A DNA stretch of 64,000 nucleotides from Streptomyces albidoflavus (GTDB taxonomy: Bacteria; Actinomycetota; Actinomycetes; Streptomycetales; Streptomycetaceae), in contig NZ_JOII01000034.1 of NCBI RefSeq assembly GCF_000719955.1, positions 1-64,000 of the forward strand, read 5' to 3'. A program made the position numbers and the translations under genes. Shown here in pieces: positions 19,920 through 27,716 of the stretch. Numbering within the stretch: the first letter of the stretch is position 1; the number at the start of each line of letters is the position of its first letter. The notes under the pieces were generated by a model. It saw only the letters and a program-made list of their open reading frames with translations, was not told where the DNA came from and did no database searches.

Positions 19920-20185
19920 CGAGGCGCTCCTCCAACGGACTGCTGCATTCCGTCGGAGGGACGACGCCCTTGCGGACCGCCGCGGTACCACCCTCCTTGG
20001 CCTGCGCCGTCGCCGGGACGGCGCCGCCCACTCATTGGGGGCGCGATGCCGGTTCTACTCACCCGGTCCGGGTTTTCCTCCGGCGGCTCCGGGGTGATCT
20101 TCACGTCGGGCGGACCCCCGGGCTTCCACCGTCCCCGGGTCGCTCACGGCCGCTGACGACGCTACTCGTCCCCATCGTCGCTTCT
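19920..20185 (-). promoter_or_regulatory. T-box riboswitch controlling ileS translation
   Basis: Read on the minus strand, the leader contains the T-box core AGGGTGGTACCGCGG (about 19993-19979). Its UGGU can pair with the ACCA end of uncharged tRNA-Ile. An AUC isoleucine codon, followed by A, lies in a purine-rich loop context at 20098-20096 and is the candidate specifier. Just before ileS, 19949-19959 pairs with 19929-19939 (11 pairs, one G-U, 9-base loop) and buries the ileS GGAGG. This layout is the translational T-box known for actinobacterial ileS genes: tRNA binding would free the ribosome site. A hairpin at 20155-20179 marks the 5' part. Confidence 0.88.
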
Positions 20186-20354
20186 CGCTGCCGCCAGTGT
20201 ACGGCGCGCGGGCGCCGGGGCCGACCGGGTTGTGCCCGGCGCGGGGCCCGCCGTCCGGGGCCGGTCCTCGGGCCGGGGGCATATCCGGCGCGTGGCGGGG
20301 GCACAAAGGACTTCGGGCGGCCGAGGGGCGTCCGGCGGGTGGCGGCGTGCCCCG

Positions 20355-20383
20355 TTGCCGACCGCCGGAAGTCGATTTATCGT
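20355..20383 (+). promoter_or_regulatory. Candidate promoter for the DksA/TraR-family gene
   Basis: TTGCCG (20355-20360), a 17-base spacer and TATCGT (20378-20383) resemble a vegetative promoter, 168 bases before the next plus-strand gene. The rest of 20186-20550 shows no gene or RNA that I can support. ileS would be transcribed divergently from the same gap, with TACACT (minus strand, near 20198) as a weak -10 candidate. Confidence 0.45.
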
Positions 20384-20550
20384 CCCAGCACGACGTGCGA
20401 GCAGGTCACACCGGGTGGAGCGGGCCGGCGCGCGACGGTGGGAACGCGGGTGCGGGTGCCGCGGGCAGGACCCGGAGAGGACGGCCACGTCCCCGGGCAG
20501 GAGGGCCGCCGCCCCGGGCGCCGGCCGACGAGACGCAGGAGGCCGGCTCC

Positions 20551-21012
20551 GTGGTGGCGAAGAAGACGGGTACGGCGGAGAAGTCCGGGCCGGTGCCGCA
20601 GGCACGCGCCGGGGCCGAGGCGCTGGCGGTACGGCCGGGCGAGGACCCCTGGACCGAGGCCGAGGCCGAGGAGGCCCGCGCGGGACTGCGCGCCGACGCC
20701 GAGCGCATCCGCACCGAGATCGACGCGTCCGGCCAGGCGCTGGCCGGGCTGATGCGGGACAGCGGCGGCGGGGCCGGGGACGACGAGGCCGACACCGGCA
20801 CCAAGAACATCACCCGCGAGCACGAACTCTCGCTCGCCGCCAACGCCCGCGAGATGCTCCGCCAGACCGAACAGGCACTGGTCCGGCTCGACGAGGGCAC
20901 CTACGGCACCTGCGAGAACTGCGGCAACCCGATCGGCAAGGCCCGCCTCCAGGCGTTCCCCCGCGCCACCCTCTGCGTCGACTGCAAGCAGAAGCAGGAA
21001 CGCCGGGGCTGA
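20551..21012 (+). CDS. DksA/TraR-family C4 zinc-finger protein
   Basis: The 153-residue product has a disordered basic N-terminus and a coiled-coil region (about 35-110, EARAGLRADAERIRTEI...). The C-terminal four-cysteine zinc finger is CENCGNPIGKARLQAFPRATLCVDC (Cys pairs CxxC and CxxC). Proteins of this family bind RNA polymerase through the secondary channel or act as small regulators; the target here is unknown. GTG 20551 lies eight bases after CAGGAGG. GTG 20554 is the only near alternative. It sits between ileS and lspA, as in other Streptomyces chromosomes. Confidence 0.85.
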   Translation: MVAKKTGTAEKSGPVPQARAGAEALAVRPGEDPWTEAEAEEARAGLRADAERIRTEIDASGQALAGLMRDSGGGAGDDEADTGTKNITREHELSLAANAREMLRQTEQALVRLDEGTYGTCENCGNPIGKARLQAFPRATLCVDCKQKQERRG

Positions 21013-21022
21013 GCCGCCACCG

Positions 21023-21056
21023 CCGGGCACGGGCGCTCGCGGGCGCGCGTGCCCGG
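21023..21056 (+). terminator. Terminator hairpin after the DksA/TraR gene
   Basis: 21023-21036 pairs with 21043-21056 (14 positions, one mismatch, 6-base loop), starting 11 bases after the stop codon. Confidence 0.6.
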
Positions 21057-21156
21057 CCGCGCGTGCCCCCGCGGTGCTCCGGGGGCGTACTGGCGCCCGG
21101 GTGCGCCCGTCCGTGTCGTACCCTCGGGGCATCTATCCCATCGTCGAGGGACACAC

Positions 21157-21768
21157 GTGGCAGAGGCGGAGCGCATCATCGGTATGCCTGAGACCCCTGA
21201 AGCGCGCGAGCCGGACCGGGCCGAGCCGCCGGAGCCGGGCGGGGACGAGCAGGAGGGCGGGGCCACCGCGGCCACGCCGCGCGGCCCGCGCCGGGTCGCC
21301 GTGCTCTTCACCGTCGCCGTCGTGGCCTACCTGCTGGACCTCGGCAGCAAGCTCCTGGTCGTCGCGAAGCTGGAGCACCACGCGCCCATCCAGGTCCTCG
21401 GCGACTGGTTCGAGCTGCGGGTCATCCGCAACGCGGGCGCGGCCTTCGGCTTCGGTGAGGCGTTCACCATCATCTTCACGGTCATCGCCGCCTCCGTGAT
21501 CGTGGTCATCGCCCGGCTCGCCCGCAAGCTCTACAGCCTGCCGTGGGCCCTCGCGCTCGGCCTGCTGCTCGGCGGTGCCCTCGGCAACCTCACCGACCGC
21601 ATCTTCCGGGCCCCCGGGGTCCTGGAGGGCGCCGTGGTCGACTTCCTCGCGCCGAAGAACTTCGCGGTCTTCAACCTCGCCGACTCCGCGATCGTCTGCG
21701 GCGGCATCCTGATCGTGATCCTCTCCTTCCGCGGACTCGACCCGGACGGCACCGTCCACAAGGACTGA
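21157..21768 (+). CDS. lspA: Lipoprotein signal peptidase (signal peptidase II)
   Basis: LspA cleaves the signal peptide of prolipoproteins after lipidation by Lgt; an lgt gene is present later in this window. The 203-residue protein has a charged cytoplasmic N-terminus of about 45 residues and then four membrane segments. The two catalytic Asp residues are visible in NLTDRIFR and FNLADSAI. The [11 protein letters not shown] motif is also present. GTG 21157 follows a GAGGGA site. TACCCT at 21119-21124 could be its -10. Confidence 0.93.
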   Translation: MAEAERIIGMPETPEAREPDRAEPPEPGGDEQEGGATAATPRGPRRVAVLFTVAVVAYLLDLGSKLLVVAKLEHHAPIQVLGDWFELRVIRNAGAAFGFGEAFTIIFTVIAASVIVVIARLARKLYSLPWALALGLLLGGALGNLTDRIFRAPGVLEGAVVDFLAPKNFAVFNLADSAIVCGGILIVILSFRGLDPDGTVHKD

Positions 21769-21785
21769 ACCGTCCGGTCCGCCCG

Positions 21786-21815
21786 GCCGCCGTCGCACCT
21801 CTGTCCGACGGCGGC
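21786..21815 (+). terminator. Terminator hairpin after lspA
   Basis: GCCGCCGTCG (21786-21795) pairs perfectly with 21806-21815 across a 10-base loop, 17 bases after the lspA stop and before the next promoter-like hexamer. Confidence 0.6.
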
Positions 21816-21851
21816 GTCCGGCGCGCCGCCGCCGTCCGGCATACTCGACGG

Positions 21852-22796
21852 GTGAGCACGATTCCCGAGATCCGCACCCTGCCCGTGCCGGACGGCCTGG
21901 AGGGCGAGCGCGTGGACGCCGCCATCTCCCGGATGTTCGGCTTCTCCCGCACCAAGGCCGCCGAGCTGGCCGCAGCAGGCAAGGTGCTGGTCGACGGCGC
22001 CGCGGTCGGAAAGTCGGAGCGCGTGCACGGCGGCGCCTGGCTGGAGGTCGAGATGCCGGCCGCCCCCGCACCCGTCCAGATCGTCGCCGAGCCCGTCGAG
22101 GGCATGGAGATCGTCCATGACGACGACGACATCGTCGTCATCGTCAAGCCGGTCGGCGTCGCCGCGCACCCCAGCCCCGGCTGGACCGGCACCACCGTCA
22201 TCGGCGGCCTCGCCGCCGCCGGCTACCGCATCTCCACCTCCGGCGCCGCCGAGCGCCAGGGCATCGTCCACCGCCTCGACGTCGGCACCTCGGGCCTGAT
22301 GGTGGTCGCCAAGTCCGAGCGGGCGTACACGCTGCTCAAGCAGCAGTTCCGGGAGCGGACCGTCGACAAGCGCTACCACGCGCTCGTCCAGGGCCACCCC
22401 GACCCGATGAGCGGCACCATCGACGCCCCGATCGGGCGCCACCCCCAGCACGACTACAAGTGGGCCGTCACCGCCGAGGGCAAGCCCTCGGTCACCCACT
22501 ACGACCTGATCGAGGCGTACCGCGCCGCCTCCCTGCTCGACATCAAGCTGGAGACCGGCCGCACCCACCAGATCCGGGTGCACATGTCGGCCCACCGCCA
22601 CCCCTGCGTCGGTGACCTCACCTACGGCGCCGACCCCACCCTCGCCAAGCGGCTCGGCCTCACCCGGCAGTGGCTGCACGCGGTGCGGCTCGGCTTCGAG
22701 CACCCCGCCGACGGCAGCTGGGCGGAGTTCTCCAGCGAGTACCCGGCCGACCTCCAGCACGCCCTGGACACGGTGCGTGCCGAGAGCAACGCCTGA
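21852..22796 (+). CDS. RluD-type 23S rRNA pseudouridine synthase
   Basis: The 314-residue RluA/RluD-family enzyme has an N-terminal S4 RNA-binding domain ([30 protein letters not shown], residues about 16-46). The catalytic domain carries [15 protein letters not shown] with the catalytic Asp, and the family motifs [13 protein letters not shown] and [10 protein letters not shown]. Substrate is inferred as 23S rRNA from family membership only. GTG 21852 has no Shine-Dalgarno but lies six bases after CATACT (21840-21845), so the mRNA may be leaderless. Confidence 0.88.
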   Translation: MSTIPEIRTLPVPDGLEGERVDAAISRMFGFSRTKAAELAAAGKVLVDGAAVGKSERVHGGAWLEVEMPAAPAPVQIVAEPVEGMEIVHDDDDIVVIVKPVGVAAHPSPGWTGTTVIGGLAAAGYRISTSGAAERQGIVHRLDVGTSGLMVVAKSERAYTLLKQQFRERTVDKRYHALVQGHPDPMSGTIDAPIGRHPQHDYKWAVTAEGKPSVTHYDLIEAYRAASLLDIKLETGRTHQIRVHMSAHRHPCVGDLTYGADPTLAKRLGLTRQWLHAVRLGFEHPADGSWAEFSSEYPADLQHALDTVRAESNA

Positions 22797-22830
22797 CCTT
22801 TCCCGCCCCGACCGGCCAAGGAGAGCCCGC

Positions 22831-23316
22831 ATGAGCCAGCCCACCCCAGCCGACGTGCGCGTACGAGTCGCCGAGGGCCCCGCCGACCGTGAGGCGTGCT
22901 TCGCGGTCCGCAAGGAGGTCTTCGTCGCCGAACAGGGCGTCGACGAGGCCATCGAGTACGACGCCTTCGACGCCCCGGAGAGCGACACCGTGCACGTCCT
23001 CGCCGAAGGCCCCGACGGTCCGCTCGGCACCGGGCGGCTGCTGCACGGCCCGGCGGCGGCCGGGGCGACCGGCGGCGAACCGGGCGTGGGCTCCCTCGGC
23101 CGGCTCGCCGTACGGCAGGCCGCGCGAGGACTCGGCGTCGGCGCGGCCCTGGTGCGCGGGCTGGAGGGGGCGGCGGCACAGCTCGGGCTGCGCGCGGTCG
23201 ACCTGCACGCCCAGACCCACGCCCTCGGCTTCTACGAGCGGCTCGGATACCAGCCGTACGGACCGGAGTTCGAGGACGCGGGCATCGGGCACCGGGCGAT
23301 GCGCCGAGAGCTGTGA
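22831..23316 (+). CDS. GNAT-family N-acetyltransferase
   Basis: The 161-residue protein has the ElaA/GNAT fold. Features are RKEVFVAEQGVDEAIEYDAFD near the N-terminus, the acetyl-CoA-binding segment VGSLGRLAVRQAARGLGVGAALVRGLE (R/Q-x-x-G-x-G/A pattern), and a C-terminal AQTHALGFYERLGYQPYGPEFEDAGIGHRAM typical of the ElaA group. The substrate is unknown. AAGGAGAG precedes ATG, and only 34 bases separate it from the pseudouridine synthase, so co-transcription is likely. Confidence 0.85.
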   Translation: MSQPTPADVRVRVAEGPADREACFAVRKEVFVAEQGVDEAIEYDAFDAPESDTVHVLAEGPDGPLGTGRLLHGPAAAGATGGEPGVGSLGRLAVRQAARGLGVGAALVRGLEGAAAQLGLRAVDLHAQTHALGFYERLGYQPYGPEFEDAGIGHRAMRREL

Positions 23317-23446
23317 CAGCCCGACCGCGTACCCCCTGACCTGCGGTCCGGCCCTACCGGGCAGGGGGCCGGGGGACCGGCGGAAGCGGCGGCGTGGCAG
23401 AGTGGGGACGTTTTCCTGACGTACCGACCTTGCCGGAGGCCACACA

Positions 23447-25033
23447 GTGGACCAGTTGGCGCTGCTGCTTCTGCTCCTGCTCGGCGCCGTGATCACGGTG
23501 CCGCTGGGGGACCGACTGGGGCTGCCCGCCCCGGTGCTGATGACCCTCGGCGGGATCGTCCTCGCGCTGCTGCCGTTCGTGCCCAACGTGAACGTGCCGC
23601 CGGAGTACATCCTCCCGCTGGTCCTGCCACCCCTGCTCTACGCGGCCGTGCAACGGACCTCCTGGCGGCAGTTCACCGCCAACTACCGGCCCATCCTGCT
23701 GCTCGCCGTCGCCCTGGTCTTCGTCACCACCGCGGCCGTCGCGGGCGTCGCCAACGCCATCGTGCCCGGGCTGCCGCTGGCCGCCGCCGTGGCGCTCGGC
23801 GCGCTGGTCGCCCCGCCCGACCCGGTCGCCGCCACCGCCGTCGCCGGACAGCTCGGGCTGCCCCGGCGCCTGGTCTCCGTGCTGGAGGGCGAGGGGCTCT
23901 TCAACGACGTCACCGCGATCGTCCTGTACCACGTGGCGATCGCCGCGGCGGTCACCGGGACCTTCTCCTGGGGCGGGGCCGTCGGGCAGTTCTTCCTGTC
24001 GGCGGCGGTCGCCGTCGCGGTCGGGCTGGCGCTGGGCTGGGTCAGCAAGAAGATGATGTCGATGCTGGGCGACGCCACGCTCCAGACCGGGCTGACCCTG
24101 CTGGTGCCGTTCGCCAGCTACATCCTCGCCGAGGAGCTGCACGGCTCCGGCGTCCTCGCCGTCCTCACCACCGCGCTGCTGCTGGCCGGTACCGCCCTCG
24201 ACGCCGACGACGTGCTCGGCCGCATCACCGGGCAGACCTTCTGGCACGTGGTCGACACCCTGGTCACCGGGATCGCCTTCGGCCTCATCGGGCTGGAGCT
24301 GCACACCGTCATCCGGGCCGCCGAGGGCCGCGAGGGGCAGATGATCGGCTGGGGCGTGGCGATCGTCGCCGTCGTCGTCGGCGTCCGCCTGCTGTGGCTG
24401 CTGCCGACCACCTGGCTCGCCCAGAAGATGCACAGCCTGCGCGACGAGAACGAGGAGATCCCCACCTCCTGGCGCGAGACGGTCGTCATGTGGTGGTCCG
24501 GGATGCGCGGGGTGGCCTCCGTCGCGCTGGCCCTCGCCATCCCCTTGACCACCGACGACGGGAAGCCCTTCCCGGCCCGTGACGAGATCATCTTCATCGC
24601 CTTCTGCGTGATCATGGCGACCCTGCTGGTGCAGGGGCTGACCCTGCCGTGGCTGGTGCGCAAGCTCGGGGTCACGGCCGACACCGACGCCGAGCACAAG
24701 CTCGAGCACGATCTGGCGATCCGGGCCGCCAAGGCCGCGCGGCGGCGGCTCAAGGAGATCGAGGCGACCGAGGAGCTGCCCGAGGACATCAGCGAGCGGT
24801 TGCAGCGCGGGGCGCTGGACATCGGGGTGCGGATCAGTCCCGATCTGCTCGACGACGAGCGGCGTGAGTGGTGGGTGCAGCGGGCCGAGCGGGTGGCCGC
24901 GATGTCGCGGGTGCAGCGGGAGATGATGTCCGCTGCGCGGCGTGAGGTGCTGTCCGCCCGGAACGAGCCCGGGGCTGATCCCGAGGTGGTGGACCGGGTG
25001 CTGCGGCAGCTCGATGTGCGGAGCCTTCGCTGA
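23447..25033 (+). CDS. Na+/H+ antiporter, CPA1 family
   Basis: The 528-residue protein has about 12 hydrophobic helices in its first 410 residues. Family motifs are LVLPPLLYAAVQRTSWRQF near residue 60, the ion-site region VAPPDPVAATAV near 125, EGEGLFNDVTAIVLY near 148, and MRGVVASVALALAIPL-like WWSGMRGVASVALALAIP near 350. A charged cytoplasmic tail of about 115 residues follows. It would exchange Na+ (or K+) for H+ in pH or salt homeostasis. CCGGAGG precedes the GTG start by several bases. Confidence 0.9.
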   Translation: MDQLALLLLLLLGAVITVPLGDRLGLPAPVLMTLGGIVLALLPFVPNVNVPPEYILPLVLPPLLYAAVQRTSWRQFTANYRPILLLAVALVFVTTAAVAGVANAIVPGLPLAAAVALGALVAPPDPVAATAVAGQLGLPRRLVSVLEGEGLFNDVTAIVLYHVAIAAAVTGTFSWGGAVGQFFLSAAVAVAVGLALGWVSKKMMSMLGDATLQTGLTLLVPFASYILAEELHGSGVLAVLTTALLLAGTALDADDVLGRITGQTFWHVVDTLVTGIAFGLIGLELHTVIRAAEGREGQMIGWGVAIVAVVVGVRLLWLLPTTWLAQKMHSLRDENEEIPTSWRETVVMWWSGMRGVASVALALAIPLTTDDGKPFPARDEIIFIAFCVIMATLLVQGLTLPWLVRKLGVTADTDAEHKLEHDLAIRAAKAARRRLKEIEATEELPEDISERLQRGALDIGVRISPDLLDDERREWWVQRAERVAAMSRVQREMMSAARREVLSARNEPGADPEVVDRVLRQLDVRSLR

Positions 25034-25091
25034 GCTCAGGCGTGGGGTCTGGATTCGGCTGGGGGCGGCCCCGGCTTGGCCGCGGTGGGGT

Positions 25092-25309
25092 GGCCTCAAA
25101 CGCCGGCCGGGCTTGATCGGCCTCAAGCGCCGGCCGGGCTGAGGTGTGGCCTCAAACGCCGGCCGGGCTGTTTTCGGCGGCTGAGGCGGACTTTCGGCCG
25201 GCCTTGGGCGGTCGACGGGGGCCGTGGGGTGGCCTCAAGCGCCGGCCGGGCTGGATTTCTGCCGGGCTGGATTTCTGCCGTGCTGGTTGTTCCCGTGCTG
25301 GTTGTTCCC
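25092..25309 (+). repeat. Four copies of the GCCTCAAACGCCGGCCGGGC repeat plus two short tandem duplications
   Basis: The 315-bp gap between the antiporter and the next gene holds the 22-bp unit at 25092-25113, 25119-25140, 25148-25169 and 25231-25252, all in the same orientation. They differ only at one position (A or G). A 16-bp tandem duplication follows at 25245-25276 and a 15-bp one at 25280-25309. The same unit recurs near 31.3-31.9 kb. I see no coding sequence here. Confidence 0.85.
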
Positions 25310-25348
25310 GGTCGGGCCGGGCTCGTCCGGGGGTGGGAGGATGCGGGT

Positions 25349-25918
25349 ATGGAGATTTTGTTGATCCACTCCGTGTACGGGGTGCGGCCGGCGTTGGAGC
25401 AGGCGGCGGAGCGGTTGCGGGAGGCCGGGCACGAGGTGCATGTGCCTGATCTGTTCGAGGGGCTCAGTCCGGCGGACATGGAGGAAGGGCTGGCGCTGCG
25501 GGACGAGATCGGGACGGACGAGCTGCTGAAGCGGGCGGTGCGGGCCGCCGCGCCGTACTCGGACAAGGGGCTGGTCTACGCGGGGTTCTCGCTGGGCGGC
25601 GCCATCGCGCAGAACCTCGCCCTGGCCGACGAGAAGGCGCGTGGCCTGGTGCTGTTCTCCGGGACCTCGGACCTGCCGGACGACGCCAGTGCCGAGGACC
25701 TGCCGGTCCAGCTGCACGTCACCGAGAACGACCCCTTCGAGCCGCACGACTGGCTCAACGCCTGGTACCTGCGGATGCAGCGGGCCGGCGCCGACGTCGA
25801 GGTCTACCGGTACCCGGGCGCGGGCCACCTGTACACCGACCCCGAACTCCCCGACTACGACGCCGAGGCGGCCGAGGCCACCTGGCGGACGGTCCAGGGG
25901 TTCCTCGACTCGCTCTGA
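25349..25918 (+). CDS. Dienelactone-hydrolase-like alpha/beta hydrolase
   Basis: The 189-residue product is an alpha/beta hydrolase of the DLH type. The nucleophile elbow is GFSLGG with Ser, where classical dienelactone hydrolases use Cys (GxCxGG). Asp in VTENDPFEPHDW and His in GAGHLYTD complete the probable triad. No signal peptide is seen, so it is cytoplasmic; the substrate is unknown. GGGAGG lies eight bases before ATG 25349. It converges on the kinase gene with only ten bases between the stop codons. Confidence 0.82.
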   Translation: MEILLIHSVYGVRPALEQAAERLREAGHEVHVPDLFEGLSPADMEEGLALRDEIGTDELLKRAVRAAAPYSDKGLVYAGFSLGGAIAQNLALADEKARGLVLFSGTSDLPDDASAEDLPVQLHVTENDPFEPHDWLNAWYLRMQRAGADVEVYRYPGAGHLYTDPELPDYDAEAAEATWRTVQGFLDSL

Positions 25919-25928
25919 CCGCGGCGGG

Positions 25929-27593
25929 CTAGGACCGGGTGCAGCGGCCCTTCGGGGAGGCCGCGGGCGGGTGGCAGATGGCGTCGGCGTCGGACCCGTC
26001 GTCGCTGAGGTAGCGGCCCACGCACTCGTTGCCGCTGGTCCGGCCCTTCTCGGCGCAGAACCGCAGGGCCGCCCGCCCGTCGTCGAACGGGCCGGGGACG
26101 TAGAAGACCCAGTAGCCGGGACGGAGCGAGGCGTAGTCGTCGCTGCGGAGGTAGCGGGCCTCGGGCACCTCGGCGCGTACGGCGGCCAGGCGGCGGTCGC
26201 GGGTGGCGGTGCCGGTGGAGACCGGCTCGGAGAAGAGCTGGGCGATCCACGAACCGCCCGAAGGGGGCTGGGGGGTGGCCGAGGGTGACGGGGAGTCGTC
26301 CTGGCCCGGCCGGTCGTCCTCCTTCTCCTGGTCTTCCTCGCCGTCTCCGTTCTTGTCCTCGTCGACCGGGTCCGTTCCGGTGCTGCCCGTGTCGGGGGAG
26401 GGCTTGGGGTCCTTCTCGCCGTCCGGGGACCGGGTCGCGGTCGGTGAGGGGGACGGGGACGGGGCGGCGTGGTTGTCGCTCTCCCAGGGGTTGAGGACCA
26501 GGACGGTGGCGGTGACCGCCACCGCGACCAGGGCGGCGGCGCCCGCGACCAGAGCGCCCGTGCGACGGCGGGGGCGCGCGACCGCCGTGGTGGGGGTGGG
26601 CAGCGGCGGCCGGTACGGGGCGGGTGCCGGGGTGCCTGCCGTCGGGGCGCCCGGCGGCGGGGTGGGTGGTCCGGGCGGGGGAGGGGTGACGGGGGCGGCC
26701 GGGACCGGGCGGGGGCCGGAGACGGTCGGCTCGGCCCAGGAGGGCGCGCTGCCCGAGGCGGCCTCGGTGAGGAGGCGGTCCAGGGTCGCGGCGTCGGGGC
26801 GGGCCTCGGGGTCGCGGACCAGCAGGGCGCCGAGGACGGCGGCGAGCGGGCCCGAACGGACCGGCGGCGGCACCGGCTCGTCGAGGACGGCGGCCAGGGT
26901 GGCGAGCGTGGTGGCCCGGCGCAGCGGGCTGTGCCCCTCCACGGCGACGTAGAGGACGAGGCCGAGCGACCACAGGTCGGAGGCGGGGTGGTCGTCGCGG
27001 CCCCGGACGCGTTCGGGGGCGATGTACTCGGGCGAGCCGATGAGGTCCCCGGTGGCGGTCAGCGCGGTGGAGCCCTGGAGCGCGGCGATGCCGAAGTCGG
27101 TGAGGACGGCGCTGGGCGGGCCGGGGACGCCGGGGTCGGTGCGGAGCAGGATGTTGGCGGGCTTCACGTCGCGGTGGTGGATGCCCGCGGCGTGCGCGGA
27201 GCGCAGCGCGGCGAGGAGCTGCCGGCCGAGGGTGGCCGCCTCCTGCGGCAGGAGCGGGCCGCGCTGGAGCCGGTCGGCGAGGCTCTCGCCGGGGACCAGC
27301 TCCATCACGATCCAGGGGTGCGTCCCCGCCCCGGCGTCCACGATCTGGTGGATGGTGACGACGTGCGGGTGGCTGAGCCGGGCCAGCGCGCGGGCCTCGC
27401 GCAGGACGCGTTCGCGCAGGGTGGCGGCGGCCTCGGGGCCGGTCATCGCCGGGTCGGGCGGCCGTACCTCCTTCAGCGCCACCTCGCGGTGGAGCACCTC
27501 GTCCCTGGCCCGCCAGACCGTGCCCATGCCGCCGCTGCCCAGCGGCGCCAGCAAGGTGAAACGGCCGCCGATCATCTCCCCCGGTGCACTCAT
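25929..27593 (-). CDS. Membrane-anchored Ser/Thr protein kinase (Hanks type)
   Basis: The 554-residue protein has an N-terminal kinase domain (about 8-265). It shows the glycine loop LGSGGMGTVW, VALKE lysine, catalytic HHRDVKPANIL, DFGIA and SPEYIAPE. A Pro-rich juxtamembrane region leads to one membrane segment near 355-378 (GALVAGAAALVAVAVTATVLVL). Outside there is an acidic Ser/Pro/Asp/Glu-rich stalk and a C-terminal domain of about 100 residues with four Cys and a WVFYVPGPF motif, SPOR-like in look. There are no PASTA repeats. The ATG has no clear Shine-Dalgarno; TACGCT on the minus strand (27606-27601) is seven bases upstream. Confidence 0.9.
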   Translation of the reverse strand: MSAPGEMIGGRFTLLAPLGSGGMGTVWRARDEVLHREVALKEVRPPDPAMTGPEAAATLRERVLREARALARLSHPHVVTIHQIVDAGAGTHPWIVMELVPGESLADRLQRGPLLPQEAATLGRQLLAALRSAHAAGIHHRDVKPANILLRTDPGVPGPPSAVLTDFGIAALQGSTALTATGDLIGSPEYIAPERVRGRDDHPASDLWSLGLVLYVAVEGHSPLRRATTLATLAAVLDEPVPPPVRSGPLAAVLGALLVRDPEARPDAATLDRLLTEAASGSAPSWAEPTVSGPRPVPAAPVTPPPPGPPTPPPGAPTAGTPAPAPYRPPLPTPTTAVARPRRRTGALVAGAAALVAVAVTATVLVLNPWESDNHAAPSPSPSPTATRSPDGEKDPKPSPDTGSTGTDPVDEDKNGDGEEDQEKEDDRPGQDDSPSPSATPQPPSGGSWIAQLFSEPVSTGTATRDRRLAAVRAEVPEARYLRSDDYASLRPGYWVFYVPGPFDDGRAALRFCAEKGRTSGNECVGRYLSDDGSDADAICHPPAASPKGRCTRS

Positions 27594-27630
27594 GGGACCC
27601 AGCGTATAGAGGCGGCGGCGGGCGGTGACG

Positions 27631-27679
27631 GCCCCCTGACGGAACATCACATTCCGTGCGTGGTCCTCCGCCAGGGGGC
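27631..27679 (-). terminator. Hairpin between phoD-like and kinase genes
   Basis: GCCCCCTG (27631-27638) can pair with 27672-27679, and ACGGAA (27639-27644) with 27652-27657. It lies after the stop of the phosphatase gene and upstream of the kinase gene on the minus strand. Whether it terminates is uncertain, as the two stems are modest. Confidence 0.35.
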
Positions 27680-27716
27680 CGGGCCGGGCCGGGGCGGCCG
27701 GGCGGCCGATCCCGGG

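Noticed and set aside
16620..20156. Very long plus-strand reading frame opposite ileS
   Set aside because: It lies antisense to a clear ileS gene and has the Val/Gly/Asp/Arg-rich composition of a high-GC shadow frame; no domain is visible.
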